Shown: positions 33,810 through 43,314, counted from the first letter of the stretch. The stretch is 46,339 nt of DNA from Methanomicrobiales archaeon (GCA_012729535.1 JAAYCY010000056.1:1-46339); one strand, 5' to 3'. Program-made: numbers and translations. Notes: a model not told the origin generated them from the letters alone.

Positions 33810-36377
33810 ATGTCAGTCGATGAAATCTCCCCAGGTTCATGGTTATACTCATCAGATGATCGTCAATCCATCCAGATAATATCTCTAATACAACAGGGGA
33901 AATACCGGGTGTGGATTCCTTCGACTGATACCGTAGCTATCAGAGAGAATACTTCCCTGAGTGATATCCCTTCCAATTATTGGGTGAAGGAGCGTATCAT
34001 TGGAATTTCTGCATCTGAAAAATTAAGAGATATTATTCAAAAAGAACCATTGATTTCACCTTTCTCTTCACGAATACTTCCTCTTCCGCATCAATTATAT
34101 GCTTTGGCTAGAGCATATGCATCCCCCAGGGTACGGTTTCTATTAGCTGACGAAGTTGGTCTTGGAAAAACAATTGAGGCCGGCCTGATAATGCAGGAGC
34201 TAAAGGTCAGAGGAAAAATATCAAAGATATTAATTGTTGCCCCTGCTGGTCTTATCAGGCAATGGAGATCGGAACTATCTGAAAAATTTGATGAGGATTT
34301 TACTATTGTAATTCCTGGAGAAACCGCTGAAGCCTCCCCGGAAGCCTGGATGCGGTACAATCAGATTATTACTTCTATTGATGTTATCAAGCCTATAGAA
34401 GACAGAAAAGGATGGACTCCAGAAGAATGTTATCAGTATAATCGTGCCAGATTTTTGGCGGTTACTTCTATTAATTGGGATCTTGTTATCATTGATGAAG
34501 CCCATAAAACAGGAGGGACATCTGAACTGGTTGCTCGATATAAATTAGCAAAAACCCTTACCGAAAAATCAGAACACCTCCTTTTATTGTCTGCAACACC
34601 GCACCAGGGGAAGACGGACGCCTTTCTTCGATTAATGGGTCATTTGGATCCGAAACGATTCAGATCGGCTCAGGAAGTAGAACGAGAAGTCGTATCAGAA
34701 TACGTTATCCGGACTGAAAAACGAAATGCGATAGATGCAGAAGGGAAGCAATTATTCAGAAAACGACACGCCCAAACAATTGCTGTCTCTCTCAAGGAAT
34801 CACCCCTCCAGCATGAGTTGTATGATGCCGTAACCTTTTACGTAAAATACTGGTACGATTATGCAAAAAGAGAAAAAAGAGCAGGAATCGGATTTCTCAT
34901 GGTTCTTATGCAGAGGCTCGTTTCTTCAAGCACTCAAGCAATTTTAGAGACAATGCGCCGTCGCTCATCAGTCGTTGAATCATCATTAGTATCATGCTCT
35001 AATTCTCCAAAAGATTTGGAACAAATGCTTGAGACCGATACCCAGGAATTACTTGAATATCTACTTCAAACTTCTCCCTCTCCTCTTACCGAAGAATATG
35101 AACAGATTCAAAAGATTTTAGCCATCGCTGAACGTTGCACCCGGACAGGACCAGACATCAGATCTGAATCCTTAGAAGCTATCTTAAGAGAGATTATTTC
35201 CCGTGAATCTGATTCCATGGTTAAATTTCTTATTTTCACTGAGTTTGTAGCAACCCAAACGATGCTGAAAGAGTACTTAGAGAAACGAGGATTTTCAGTA
35301 ATCTGTCTTAATGGGAGTATGGATATTGAGGAACGACAGATATCACTACGTCTCTTTTCTGAAAAAATACAGATCCTCATTTCCACTGAGGCCGGAGGAG
35401 AAGGACTCAACCTGCAATTCTGTCATATAGTAATTAATTATGATCTTCCCTGGAACCCGATGAGAGTTGAACAGAGAATCGGCCGTGTGGATAGGATTGG
35501 TCAGAATCGCGATGTTGAAGTATATAACTTAGTATACAAGGATACTGTTGATGAGCGGGTTTGGGAAGTCTTAAACAAAAAACTCTGGATTATTTTACAA
35601 GAACTTGGATTTGATAAATTATCAGATATTCTTGATTCATCAGAAGCAGAACAGAATTTTGATGATCTTTATATGAATGCACTATTAAATCCCGGTGAAT
35701 TACAACAGAAAATTGACCGGCTACTTAATATTATAAAAAGTAGGGCCAACCAAGAACGGGGATACTGGGATGTGATTATCAGTGATCAAGAACTTTCCCC
35801 AGAACAGGCTTATGATTTAATGCACCATCCTCTTCCGTATTGGCTTTCTCAAATGGTTCACAACCTTGTCCCATTATCCGGAGGGAAGATAGGATCAGAC
35901 CTATTTGGATATCAGGTTCTTTGGCCAGATGGATCAAAAAATTATAACTTAGTTTTTGATTTTGACGAGGCACAAGATCCTCATTCACAATTGGCGACTT
36001 TAAAAACCCCTCAAATCCAGAAAATCTTGTCCGAAATTGTAAGAGTAACAGAAACCTGTGATATCCCAATTATTCAATTAGAAGGAATAGGATCGGTAAA
36101 AGGGACTTTCGGTTTATATCATTTGAGAAATTCATCCGGAAATATTCAGGTATTGCCCATATTCCTCGATTATCAAAATAGGCTTTTTCAAACAACAGCA
36201 TTCAAAATATGGGAGATCCTGGGAAGAGGAACATTTCAGATATCTGGGATGACGCAGTTTAAAGAGGCAATTTATTTAAACCTGATGAATTCAGTTGAAC
36301 AATTCTGTTCAAATAATGTAGATAGTACTTCTGAAAAGTATCCAGTATTGTTACTTGCAGTTGGAGACACTGCATGA
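33810..36377 (+). CDS. brxHII: BREX-3 SNF2-type helicase BrxHII (855 aa)
   Basis: Motifs: Walker A D-E-V-G-L-G-K-T near residue 113, I-I-D-E-A-H-K near 226, L-S-A-T-P-H near 261, and V-E-Q-R-I-G-R-V-D-R-I-G-Q near 551. A short beta-rich N-terminal domain (W-L-Y-S-S-D-D-R-Q-S-I-Q) precedes the core. No C-terminal DUF3883 is seen, unlike the helicase at 1576. In BREX-3 the helicase follows pglX and precedes pglZ, as here apart from the inserted TrlF-like gene. It ends overlapping pglZ by 4 nt. It presumably translocates on invading DNA within the BREX complex. Confidence 0.87.
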   Translation: MSVDEISPGSWLYSSDDRQSIQIISLIQQGKYRVWIPSTDTVAIRENTSLSDIPSNYWVKERIIGISASEKLRDIIQKEPLISPFSSRILPLPHQLYALARAYASPRVRFLLADEVGLGKTIEAGLIMQELKVRGKISKILIVAPAGLIRQWRSELSEKFDEDFTIVIPGETAEASPEAWMRYNQIITSIDVIKPIEDRKGWTPEECYQYNRARFLAVTSINWDLVIIDEAHKTGGTSELVARYKLAKTLTEKSEHLLLLSATPHQGKTDAFLRLMGHLDPKRFRSAQEVEREVVSEYVIRTEKRNAIDAEGKQLFRKRHAQTIAVSLKESPLQHELYDAVTFYVKYWYDYAKREKRAGIGFLMVLMQRLVSSSTQAILETMRRRSSVVESSLVSCSNSPKDLEQMLETDTQELLEYLLQTSPSPLTEEYEQIQKILAIAERCTRTGPDIRSESLEAILREIISRESDSMVKFLIFTEFVATQTMLKEYLEKRGFSVICLNGSMDIEERQISLRLFSEKIQILISTEAGGEGLNLQFCHIVINYDLPWNPMRVEQRIGRVDRIGQNRDVEVYNLVYKDTVDERVWEVLNKKLWIILQELGFDKLSDILDSSEAEQNFDDLYMNALLNPGELQQKIDRLLNIIKSRANQERGYWDVIISDQELSPEQAYDLMHHPLPYWLSQMVHNLVPLSGGKIGSDLFGYQVLWPDGSKNYNLVFDFDEAQDPHSQLATLKTPQIQKILSEIVRVTETCDIPIIQLEGIGSVKGTFGLYHLRNSSGNIQVLPIFLDYQNRLFQTTAFKIWEILGRGTFQISGMTQFKEAIYLNLMNSVEQFCSNNVDSTSEKYPVLLLAVGDTA

Positions 36378-38311
36378 AATCATTGCCTGATGCAGTACTA
36401 GAAAAAATAAAGTACTCACGCCATTGGTTTATTTTTGTATATGATCCAGACCAATTACTCCTCGTTGAATCGATTCAAAGGGTGATAATTTCACTGAATT
36501 TTCAATTTTTTCAATTTTTTGATCCATTTTCATTTAGACTTTGGTATGAATCAGAAATTCGCCCAAATCTCTATAATTCTGATCATTCCTTCCACTTTAT
36601 TGTCAGAATAGAAATTCCCATACCTGAAATTCCGTATGATATCTTCATACATGCAGAAACATATGAGGTAGGATTAGCTAGTATTTTCGATAAATTGTCC
36701 ACTCCAGTAGTAAAAAATTTAGATGTATCATTACTTGAACAATTTTACGAATCATATCAGACATTTCTACCCCAAAAAAGACTTGGTTCTAATGAAACAA
36801 CAGAATTAATTCTTCGGCTAGTCTTTTCGATAAACATCGATGCGATTAATACAATTGAAGATCTCTTTGAAAATCTTATAAGAATTCATTATAAACGGAT
36901 ATATCTTCCTTCAGATTATTCAGAATATATACTCCAAAAATTAGAGACTAAAAAATTTTCAGAAGTTGATGGCATAGACATATTTGATTATTCTTCTTTT
37001 ATTGATCATTTGCAGGTTCTATGGAATCAATATCTTGACTCGGTTATTAATGGTGAAAGACCTAAAATATTTCTTGAAAAAACAGAAATATGGGTATATT
37101 TAGATTCGATGATTATTGAAGGGATAATAAGACCTGTTTCATCCCAATCGATCGAGAATCTTCCACCACGATTAAGAATCGGTGTTGCTCATGATTCAGC
37201 TGAAACATTAGAGAACAGATTTCTTGACCTTTTACATCGGACTGTATCATTGGCAAATATTGCAAATCATTATTCTGATTGGCAAAAAATTTGCCCTATA
37301 TGGGCTGACATTCTAAATTTAAGAATGAAGGTTCAAAATCAAAAACACATTGAGAAATTTAATACTGTCCAATCGAATGTTGAAGAATTATTTCTCCATT
37401 GGATTCAAAAATCATACCCATTAATCCTTAATGCCCCATATCTTCCTGAACCAGTAATGGTTCATCATATTCTTCCATATATTAAATCAAAACGGAAGAA
37501 TGGTGACAAAATCGCTCTGATCGTAATAGATGGATTAGCATTTTATGAATGGGAACTAATTCAAAAAGAAATTTTAAAAAATGATAACCCTAAAATTATT
37601 CCAGTATTTGCCCATATACCTACATTAACATCGATATCAAGAAAAAGTATTTTCTCTGGAGTTCCTCCATTTTATTTATTTGAGAATAGTGATCAGAAAT
37701 CTAATTCTATAAATGATATTACACAAAGTAAAGAGAGAAATTTATGGATAAATTATTGGTCCTCATCTGAAACGAGAGGAACAAGGATTTCTCATTTCAC
37801 AGGAATTCGCTTAAAAGATATTACTGATCAATCAAAAATTCAAGAGATTTATCAATCTGACATTGTAGGATTAGTAATTAATACCATTGACGAGTTTATT
37901 CATGAAGAAAATTTTTCATACACTCTTATGCCAAAGAAAATTCGTGAATGGTTAGATCAAGGATTTGTCTCTCAATTTTTTAACACCCTGCAAGAAAGGG
38001 GCTTTAATATCTTTATCACATCAGATCATGGTCATATTTTAGCCCAAGGGATTGGAGATTATAATGAAGGTGAATTATTAACAGAAAATAGTAAGCGGGC
38101 TAAAATATTTAAAGACAAGGCATTCCAATCAAGAGGAATGAGTAAATTAGATGAACAAATTATTTGGCCATCATCAAATTTCAACAATATTTTATTTCCT
38201 TTGTTAATGTCGGGTACCAGATCATATGATAAAAAAAATCATTCCTCTCTTTGTCATGGCGGTATTTCTATTGAAGAAGTATTAGTTCCGTTTATTGAAA
38301 TCCTTCGGTGA
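36374..38311 (+). CDS. pglZ: BREX phosphatase-fold protein PglZ (645 aa)
   Basis: The C-terminal half has the alkaline-phosphatase superfamily pattern: L-I-V-I-D-G-L-A near residue 381 (metal-binding Asp), T-L-T-S-I-S-R-K-S near 418, and I-T-S-D-H-G-H near 548 (metal-binding Asp-His). The N-terminal half is helical without a known motif. PglZ is the signature gene of all BREX systems; its substrate is unknown. Start overlaps the brxHII stop (ATGA). The gene is AT-rich, matching the TrlF-like gene. Confidence 0.87.
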   Translation: MKSLPDAVLEKIKYSRHWFIFVYDPDQLLLVESIQRVIISLNFQFFQFFDPFSFRLWYESEIRPNLYNSDHSFHFIVRIEIPIPEIPYDIFIHAETYEVGLASIFDKLSTPVVKNLDVSLLEQFYESYQTFLPQKRLGSNETTELILRLVFSINIDAINTIEDLFENLIRIHYKRIYLPSDYSEYILQKLETKKFSEVDGIDIFDYSSFIDHLQVLWNQYLDSVINGERPKIFLEKTEIWVYLDSMIIEGIIRPVSSQSIENLPPRLRIGVAHDSAETLENRFLDLLHRTVSLANIANHYSDWQKICPIWADILNLRMKVQNQKHIEKFNTVQSNVEELFLHWIQKSYPLILNAPYLPEPVMVHHILPYIKSKRKNGDKIALIVIDGLAFYEWELIQKEILKNDNPKIIPVFAHIPTLTSISRKSIFSGVPPFYLFENSDQKSNSINDITQSKERNLWINYWSSSETRGTRISHFTGIRLKDITDQSKIQEIYQSDIVGLVINTIDEFIHEENFSYTLMPKKIREWLDQGFVSQFFNTLQERGFNIFITSDHGHILAQGIGDYNEGELLTENSKRAKIFKDKAFQSRGMSKLDEQIIWPSSNFNNILFPLLMSGTRSYDKKNHSSLCHGGISIEEVLVPFIEILR

Positions 38312-38315
38312 GAAT

Positions 38316-39029
38316 GTGAAGAAAAAACAGATTGGATATGATCGAAAAATCCCACATGATTTGATTGATCTTACAGCAGATCATTACTGCAAAACAAAGG
38401 ACCTAGATCTAACCCGAAAATTTCTTCATGAGTTTCTTTCAGAAAAATATCCAAATGAGGCAGGAAGAAAAAAAATCATAACAATATTACTTCGTATTTG
38501 GATTAGAGTCCCAGATAATGATAAACAATTGAGGGATTATGCATGTAATTTATTAAAAAATATCCGAACTAAAGACCGTATATGGCTTCATTATGGACTG
38601 TTAATTCTTGCTTATCCCTTTGTATGTGATATAGTGAGAATTCTCTCAACCAAATTAGGGTTTTATGACGAAGTAAGTTCACCGATGATATATAACGAAT
38701 TAAAAAACACATGGGGTGAACGTTCTTGTGTTCAAAAACAAACTTGTCTTGTTCCATTGACATTATTCGAATGGAATCTCTTACAGAGAAAAAAATACAA
38801 GTACTCGAAAGAAAATCTGCTATCCAGCAATAATAGGGAACTCCAATTATGGCTATTAGCAACTCTTATCAAAGCAAATAGTAATCCTGTAGAAATTTCT
38901 AAGATTACTGATTTACCGATAGCATTTCCTTTCTCTTTCTCCATCACGATGGATGACATTGCCCGGAGTGAATTTTTTACAACTCATTCATCTGGATCGG
39001 GGAGGATTGTTGTTTCATTTAAAATCTAA
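38316..39029 (+). CDS. brxA: BrxA-like helical protein, last BREX-3 gene (237 aa)
   Basis: The start is taken as GTG 38316, 4 nt after the pglZ stop, because GGTGAG lies just before it; a TTG 21 nt earlier is possible. The protein is helical, with R-I-W-I-R-V-P near residue 60, W-L-H-Y-G-L-L-I-L-A-Y-P-F near 93 and a C-terminal winged-helix-like stretch (L-L-A-T-L-I-K-A, then I-A-F-P-F-S-F). Position after pglZ and the 'HYGLLILAYPF' helix suit BrxA, the usual last gene of BREX-3 operons. Similarity is weak by eye, so the assignment relies mostly on gene order. It ends 8 nt before the convergent backbone gene at 39038, a very tight junction at a composition switch. Confidence 0.65.
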   Translation: MKKKQIGYDRKIPHDLIDLTADHYCKTKDLDLTRKFLHEFLSEKYPNEAGRKKIITILLRIWIRVPDNDKQLRDYACNLLKNIRTKDRIWLHYGLLILAYPFVCDIVRILSTKLGFYDEVSSPMIYNELKNTWGERSCVQKQTCLVPLTLFEWNLLQRKKYKYSKENLLSSNNRELQLWLLATLIKANSNPVEISKITDLPIAFPFSFSITMDDIARSEFFTTHSSGSGRIVVSFKI

Positions 39030-39037
39030 GTAAAATA

Positions 39038-39376
39038 TCACATCAATTTCACCCCAAACACCGCCCCTTTCTTCTCTCTCCCCTCCAGTACCCGCTTCAC
39101 CCTCCGGACCGAAACCACATACAACCTCTCTTTAATGACCATCTTCACTCCTCTCCCACTCCCAGACAGGCTCATAACCCCCACTGCTCCTCCATCCTGG
39201 TCACGGATCACCTCATCTCCTAACCGGAGAAGAACCGGGATCACCTGGGCTCTCCCGACCTGAAACGATCCGATCCCGTCCAGGTATATCACAATATTCT
39301 CCCCTTCAATCCGGAACCGGCCCACCTTCTCCAGCAAACGGGACGAACGCTCACGAACAACCGCAAAATTTCCCAC
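39038..39376 (-). CDS. Unknown small basic beta-rich protein (112 aa)
   Basis: A GTG start at 39376 is chosen because CGGAGG lies 6-8 nt upstream; the longer frame to 39436 begins without a site. The protein has strand-like segments (I-V-I-Y-L-D-G-I-G-S-F-Q-V, V-I-P-V-L-L-R-L-G-D-E-V-I) and an Arg/Lys-rich end, resembling small element DNA-binding or beta-barrel proteins. It is the last gene of the minus-strand backbone run and is GC-rich. No family recognised. Confidence 0.55.
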   Translation of the reverse strand: MGNFAVVRERSSRLLEKVGRFRIEGENIVIYLDGIGSFQVGRAQVIPVLLRLGDEVIRDQDGGAVGVMSLSGSGRGVKMVIKERLYVVSVRRVKRVLEGREKKGAVFGVKLM

Positions 39377-39408
39377 GACACACCTCCGGAGGGGAAGTCC
39401 CCTCCAGG

Positions 39409-39573
39409 TCAGACCATCGCTCTCTCCGGTCCGCAAAAGCTCATAAACCTCTTCTCTCTCCTCCTCTGCAGGATCTGGGTCCGGTTCCGGTGATAATATT
39501 CCCGTGAGTTCTTCCGGTGCCGGAAGACCTGATATTCACTTCGGACCAGCCGGAGGGCATCAGCAAGTTGCAC
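39409..39573 (-). CDS. Small basic helical protein (54 aa)
   Basis: A GTG start at 39573 follows GGAGGAGG by 5 nt. The peptide is one predicted helix rich in Arg, Glu and Tyr (R-L-V-R-S-E-Y-Q-V-F-R-H-R-K-N-S, then Y-H-R-N-R-T-Q-I-L-Q-R-R-R-E-K-R). It overlaps the upstream cysteine-rich gene by 14 nt, like other members of this string. Real but unrecognised, or a byproduct of GC-rich sequence; the ribosome site is the main support. Confidence 0.4.
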   Translation of the reverse strand: MQLADALRLVRSEYQVFRHRKNSREYYHRNRTQILQRRREKRFMSFCGPERAMV

Positions 39574-39727
39574 AGGCCTCCTCCAGCGGGCAGATCCGGA
39601 GATACCCGATCCCCTTTCCGGTAAGATCACAGATTCGGTTTCTCCGGACCGAACACTGCACGAACTTCAGGTGAGGACACCCTTTCGTGAAACAGGCTTC
39701 AATGGTCGGCCTTCGGGAGAGTCTCAT
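39560..39727 (-). CDS. Cysteine-rich microprotein (55 aa)
   Basis: ATG 39727 preceded by GGAGG, 55 codons, TGA at 39560. Seven cysteines at about residues 12, 17, 25, 33, 46, 52 and 55 (C-F-T-K-G-C-P-H, C-S-V, I-C-D, R-I-C-P-L-E-E-A-C-A-T-C) suggest zinc or iron-sulphur binding. It overlaps the preceding gene by ATGA and the next by 14 nt. Family unknown. Confidence 0.6.
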   Translation of the reverse strand: MRLSRRPTIEACFTKGCPHLKFVQCSVRRNRICDLTGKGIGYLRICPLEEACATC

Positions 39728-39882
39728 GTTGACCCTCCATATGCCAGCCTCCTTACCCGGGTATACCGGTCACAGGCCAGGCAGTTCATCTGCCAGCGGT
39801 GCAGAGGGCATTGCCCAAGCGTATGCGGACAGTAGATACTCCGGAAGACTAGAGAACGATCTACTGCCAGGGGAGTGATCAC
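39724..39882 (-). CDS. Zinc-finger-like microprotein (52 aa)
   Basis: The GTG start overlaps the primase stop (GTGA) and is preceded by GAGGTGA. Cysteines occur as Y-C-P-H, Q-C-P-L-H and C-L-A-C-D, a plausible zinc site (Cys/His). The TGA overlaps the next ATG. Four-base overlaps on both sides make translational coupling likely. Family unknown. Confidence 0.6.
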   Translation of the reverse strand: MITPLAVDRSLVFRSIYCPHTLGQCPLHRWQMNCLACDRYTRVRRLAYGGST

Positions 39883-42800
39883 GTTCTCACCTCTGACTCG
39901 CAGAGTTGGGAATAGCAGGTCTCACACATCCCGAAGTGATCACCCGGATCCTGCCAGGCGATCGCATCACCATCACAGACATGACACCGGCCGACCGAAG
40001 CCCCGGTCCATCTTTCCAGCCGGGTGACATCAATTATTCCTGGAATGGTCCGGAACTGGCTGGACTGCATCGTCACCGCCCGATGGTAACAGGCCTTGCA
40101 TAGCGTTCCCGGTAGGGTCTTCCCCTTCGTTCGTTCCTGGTAATGGCTTGGCTTTCTCCCACAGACGATGCACGGTTTCTTGTCAGGCCAGCCATCCACC
40201 GGTCTGAAATCCTTCGGGTTGATGGTCGAGATTGATACCCTCCCCGGATAAGCGGAGTCCCCTTTACTCTGGCGGGTGGTTGCAGCAGCCGGCGGCAGAC
40301 TCCCGCTATCATTCGGTGCCTGCACCGTGCAGGGTGACGGGATCGGTGGCCGGGGGGGCAGTCTCGGCCCCTCGTCTGCTGAAACTCCGGGATCATGCAC
40401 AGGTGTACAGACACCTGCAGGTGCAGGATCACCCCTACTACATATTTTCACTTCTTCCGCTGTACTATCCTTCTCTCTCTTCTTCTGAGTTAGATCTGAG
40501 TTATCTTCCTCCTCCTGCTCTGATTTCTCGCGGGAAGATCCCGCAACCTGCTGCGAAGGGCCGTCATTTCCCGCATTACCGCCATCACCAGAGTCGTCCC
40601 CACCAGTAGGACCGGAGAGCCAGACGGCTCCCCCTTCGGCCCAGGCGTCATAGAGATATGGATTCCAGGTGAAGACTTTTGACCGTCGCTGTGTTGAAAG
40701 TCCTTCGTCCCCGGTGGTCACGGTCCGGTCATGAAACGAGATCGCCGGACACTTCTCCAGGAGACCAGAGTACTGATACCCCCGGCTTGTGTACCCGTGG
40801 AGCATCTTGTAGATTACACTATGACTCCAACCGGTTGCACTCTGCATCTGGGCGATGGTCACCTCCTCCAGGTGCAGATCCCGGATGGCATCGATCAGCT
40901 CGGCCTCTTTCCTGGTCAGCTTCGTCACCTGACCGCCACTCTCCCCATGCAGGGCAGCAAAGAGCCGGGCTGCTGCTGCGAAATCCTCTTCGGTTGCGAT
41001 GATGCAGGTCATCCCGTCAACCTCCCTGACCTCCCGCTGCTTCTGCATCAGGACTGCGTTCGTCTTGATCAGGTCGAGCAGCATGTCCGGGTTCCTCCGG
41101 TTCTCTGATGACTGGAACCGGATCCGGTCCGCATACGGGATTACGACCCAGGAAGGACAGACCCGGCGCCAGATCTCCTGGCAGACCTGGACTTCATCAC
41201 GGGTCTGCGGCCGTGTCGAGGGCATCTGCTTTGCATCATTCAGGGTCCGGGCGAGAACCTTTGCGTCCTGCTCCTCGCTGTCGTCAATCCAGACGGTGAG
41301 CATGCGATTCCAGACCTGATCATCTCCGGATCCCTCGACCTTTGCAACCCACCAGACACACCGTTCCGGAATCGTGCAGACCTGACCGGTCCGATCCTTG
41401 GAGACCGTCCGGTATCGGAAAGGTTTCTGAAACGAGGTGGTCACTCCTTTCAGAATCTCCTGCATCTGGTCGGAGAGTGAGATGTCATCCAGGGCAATTA
41501 CGGAGCCTGGCCGGAGCCCTTCGACATAGAAGAGAGCCTTGTCACTCATCCGGCCGTCAAGCCGGAGTTCGTCCGGAACCTGCTGAAGCATCGTGTCAAC
41601 TGTATGGGACTTCCCCTTTCCTGATTCCCCGGTAATGGAAACATGGAGCCCCTTTGAGTTGATCACCGAACGGGAGGCAAGCGACCGGGCTAGACATTCA
41701 GCAACCACCCGGTCCCCTTCATGGTCAAGACCGAACGTGTCGATGATGAACCGAAGCGGATCCCCGGACCCAAGAATCTCATGTGCCCGGAGGATTACCT
41801 TCTCCCGCCGACTCTTCTCCTCACCAGACACTTCAGGAGATATCTTAGATTCAGGGATATCATCATTCAGTTTAGCTATAGCCCGCTTCCGGTTCTGATC
41901 TTTCCTCCAGGCTTCAAAGTCCCGTTTCTTTCCCGGACCATCGAACATCTCTTTCAGGTCAGTCCATCGCTGGCTTCCTCCCCCGCAGCTCTGGTGATGA
42001 CAGCCGGCAAAGATCGCACCGCTCGGAAACTGGACTGCATACGCCCCGTCCCGGTGATCCCCACTAAAGGGACATTCGGATAGGACAAAGAGAGTCCCGC
42101 CCATGTAGGGTTTGGCATCATATCCAAGGTGATGCACATCCAGCCATTCACCGAGATTGATCACCTGGCCGGGCCGGTTCCGGGAGAGCGAGGACTTCAT
42201 CGGACCGGGATCCTCTTTTGGCAGCAGGCTCACCAGTCCCTTCAGTTGTTCAGAAGTCACGACCCTCTCATTTCCGGAGGAGATAATTGCAGATCGCCGG
42301 TGTGGTCGTTCCGGCGTGCTGTCTCCTTTCCGGGAGAGGGTTCCGTAGAGCTTCCAGATTCGTCCGGCGTTGAAGTTCGCGGTGTCCACCAGGCACGGAC
42401 ACCGGGATCCTTCGGTCCGGTTCGAGAAGAGCACCGAGAGCGTTTCGAGGCATCCCTTCACAAGTTCGCGGGATTCGGTATCGTTCGGGAGATTAATCCG
42501 GTAGAGGAGATGAGCCCCGTTCCCGCTGTCACCGATAAGCGGTTCGGGCCAGCCAAGTTCTGACAGGAATCCTTTCACCAGGTCAGCCAGCCAGAGAGCT
42601 GAAGCATGTTCATCCTCTGAAGAAGACACTCCTGACGGCCGGACCGGATCGATATCAATCGGGAGCCACCGCCGCCGGAGGATGTCTGCATCAGCTGTCG
42701 TCGAATCCTTCTTCGAGAGACGGGTCTTGATCCGGTTCGCTCTCCTGGCAAGCAGGGCAGGGTTCACCTCGTTCAGGGTGACATAGATCCCCTGATACCG

Positions 42801-42950
42801 TCCCTCATCACCCAGGATCTTAACCTTCTGCACCAGACTCTCAAACGAGTCAAAGTACCCGGAGGCCATCCCGTCATCACTGATCGCTCTGACCTCGATG
42901 ATCTGTCCTGGTTGAAAAAGAGCGGTGAGGGAGTCATGGATGCTGGTCAT
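39879..42950 (-). CDS. Primase-like AEP domain fused to ATPase, replication protein (1023 aa)
   Basis: Residues about 40-230 look like an archaeo-eukaryotic primase/PrimPol: catalytic I-D-I-D-P near 99 and the 'GNGAHLLY' sxH motif near 146. A zinc-like patch follows (C-P-F-S-G-D-H, then C-H-H-Q-S-C near 310-325). A P-loop ATPase has G-E-S-G-K-G-K-S near 440 and A-L-D-D-I near 480. A winged helix (S-A-T-G-W-S-H-S-V-I-Y-K) lies near 705, then a low-complexity Pro/Ser/Glu region, and two C-terminal zinc ribbons (C-I-V-C / C-K-A-C and C-H-V-C / C-E-T-C). Such fusions initiate replication in archaeal plasmids and viruses. ATG 42950 is preferred, 7 nt after GGAGG; a GTG precedes it. It overlaps the ASCH gene by 17 nt. 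It supports a plasmid- or virus-like origin for the backbone. Confidence 0.82.
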   Translation of the reverse strand: MTSIHDSLTALFQPGQIIEVRAISDDGMASGYFDSFESLVQKVKILGDEGRYQGIYVTLNEVNPALLARRANRIKTRLSKKDSTTADADILRRRWLPIDIDPVRPSGVSSSEDEHASALWLADLVKGFLSELGWPEPLIGDSGNGAHLLYRINLPNDTESRELVKGCLETLSVLFSNRTEGSRCPCLVDTANFNAGRIWKLYGTLSRKGDSTPERPHRRSAIISSGNERVVTSEQLKGLVSLLPKEDPGPMKSSLSRNRPGQVINLGEWLDVHHLGYDAKPYMGGTLFVLSECPFSGDHRDGAYAVQFPSGAIFAGCHHQSCGGGSQRWTDLKEMFDGPGKKRDFEAWRKDQNRKRAIAKLNDDIPESKISPEVSGEEKSRREKVILRAHEILGSGDPLRFIIDTFGLDHEGDRVVAECLARSLASRSVINSKGLHVSITGESGKGKSHTVDTMLQQVPDELRLDGRMSDKALFYVEGLRPGSVIALDDISLSDQMQEILKGVTTSFQKPFRYRTVSKDRTGQVCTIPERCVWWVAKVEGSGDDQVWNRMLTVWIDDSEEQDAKVLARTLNDAKQMPSTRPQTRDEVQVCQEIWRRVCPSWVVIPYADRIRFQSSENRRNPDMLLDLIKTNAVLMQKQREVREVDGMTCIIATEEDFAAAARLFAALHGESGGQVTKLTRKEAELIDAIRDLHLEEVTIAQMQSATGWSHSVIYKMLHGYTSRGYQYSGLLEKCPAISFHDRTVTTGDEGLSTQRRSKVFTWNPYLYDAWAEGGAVWLSGPTGGDDSGDGGNAGNDGPSQQVAGSSREKSEQEEEDNSDLTQKKREKDSTAEEVKICSRGDPAPAGVCTPVHDPGVSADEGPRLPPRPPIPSPCTVQAPNDSGSLPPAAATTRQSKGDSAYPGRVSISTINPKDFRPVDGWPDKKPCIVCGRKPSHYQERTKGKTLPGTLCKACYHRAVTMQSSQFRTIPGIIDVTRLERWTGASVGRCHVCDGDAIAWQDPGDHFGMCETCYSQLCESEVRT

Positions 42951-43314
42951 CACACTCCCTCCGGAAGACTAACGGATGATAACTCTCCGGTGTTGCATCC
43001 CACCGGCAGTAATGGCCGATGTACGCGAAAAAATGCGTGAAGACCGAGGCATCCGGATCCCAGCGGTTGTCATGCACCGCTTTCCAGAACGAGCAGAACT
43101 CGCTCCGGTCAGGGAATCCCTCAAACAAAAAGAGACCGTCAGCAACCTGGCTGAGCACCTGTTCATAGACGGCAACAATCCGGTACAGATGATCACCGAC
43201 CCAGAAGAGATCGCCCACCTCTCCTTTCTGATGATACCGGGTGGTGCAGATCTTCTTTCCCGAGAGGATCAGTTCTGACATGATCGGATGGAACGAAAGA
43301 TCGATCGTCTTCAC
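42934..43314 (-). CDS. ASCH domain protein (126 aa)
   Basis: The N-terminus S-F-H-P-I-M-S-E-L-I-L-S-G-K-K-I-C-T-T-R and G-D-L-F-W-V-G are the pattern of ASCH/PUA-like RNA- or nucleotide-binding domains. Members include RNA-binding regulators and some nucleases. It sits between the PDDEXK-like gene (4-nt overlap) and the primase, so it may help in element replication or nucleic-acid modification. ATG 43314. Moderate certainty about the family, none about substrate. Confidence 0.72.
   Translation of the reverse strand: MKTIDLSFHPIMSELILSGKKICTTRYHQKGEVGDLFWVGDHLYRIVAVYEQVLSQVADGLFLFEGFPDRSEFCSFWKAVHDNRWDPDASVFTHFFAYIGHYCRWDATPESYHPLVFRRECDDQHP

Noticed and set aside
39687-39878. Plus-strand 63-aa frame
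   Set aside because: Antisense to two minus-strand microprotein genes that have ribosome sites and ATGA/GTGA overlaps.
40232-42563. Many plus-strand frames of 60-144 codons
   Set aside because: All are antisense shadows of the primase-ATPase gene, typical of GC-rich coding DNA.
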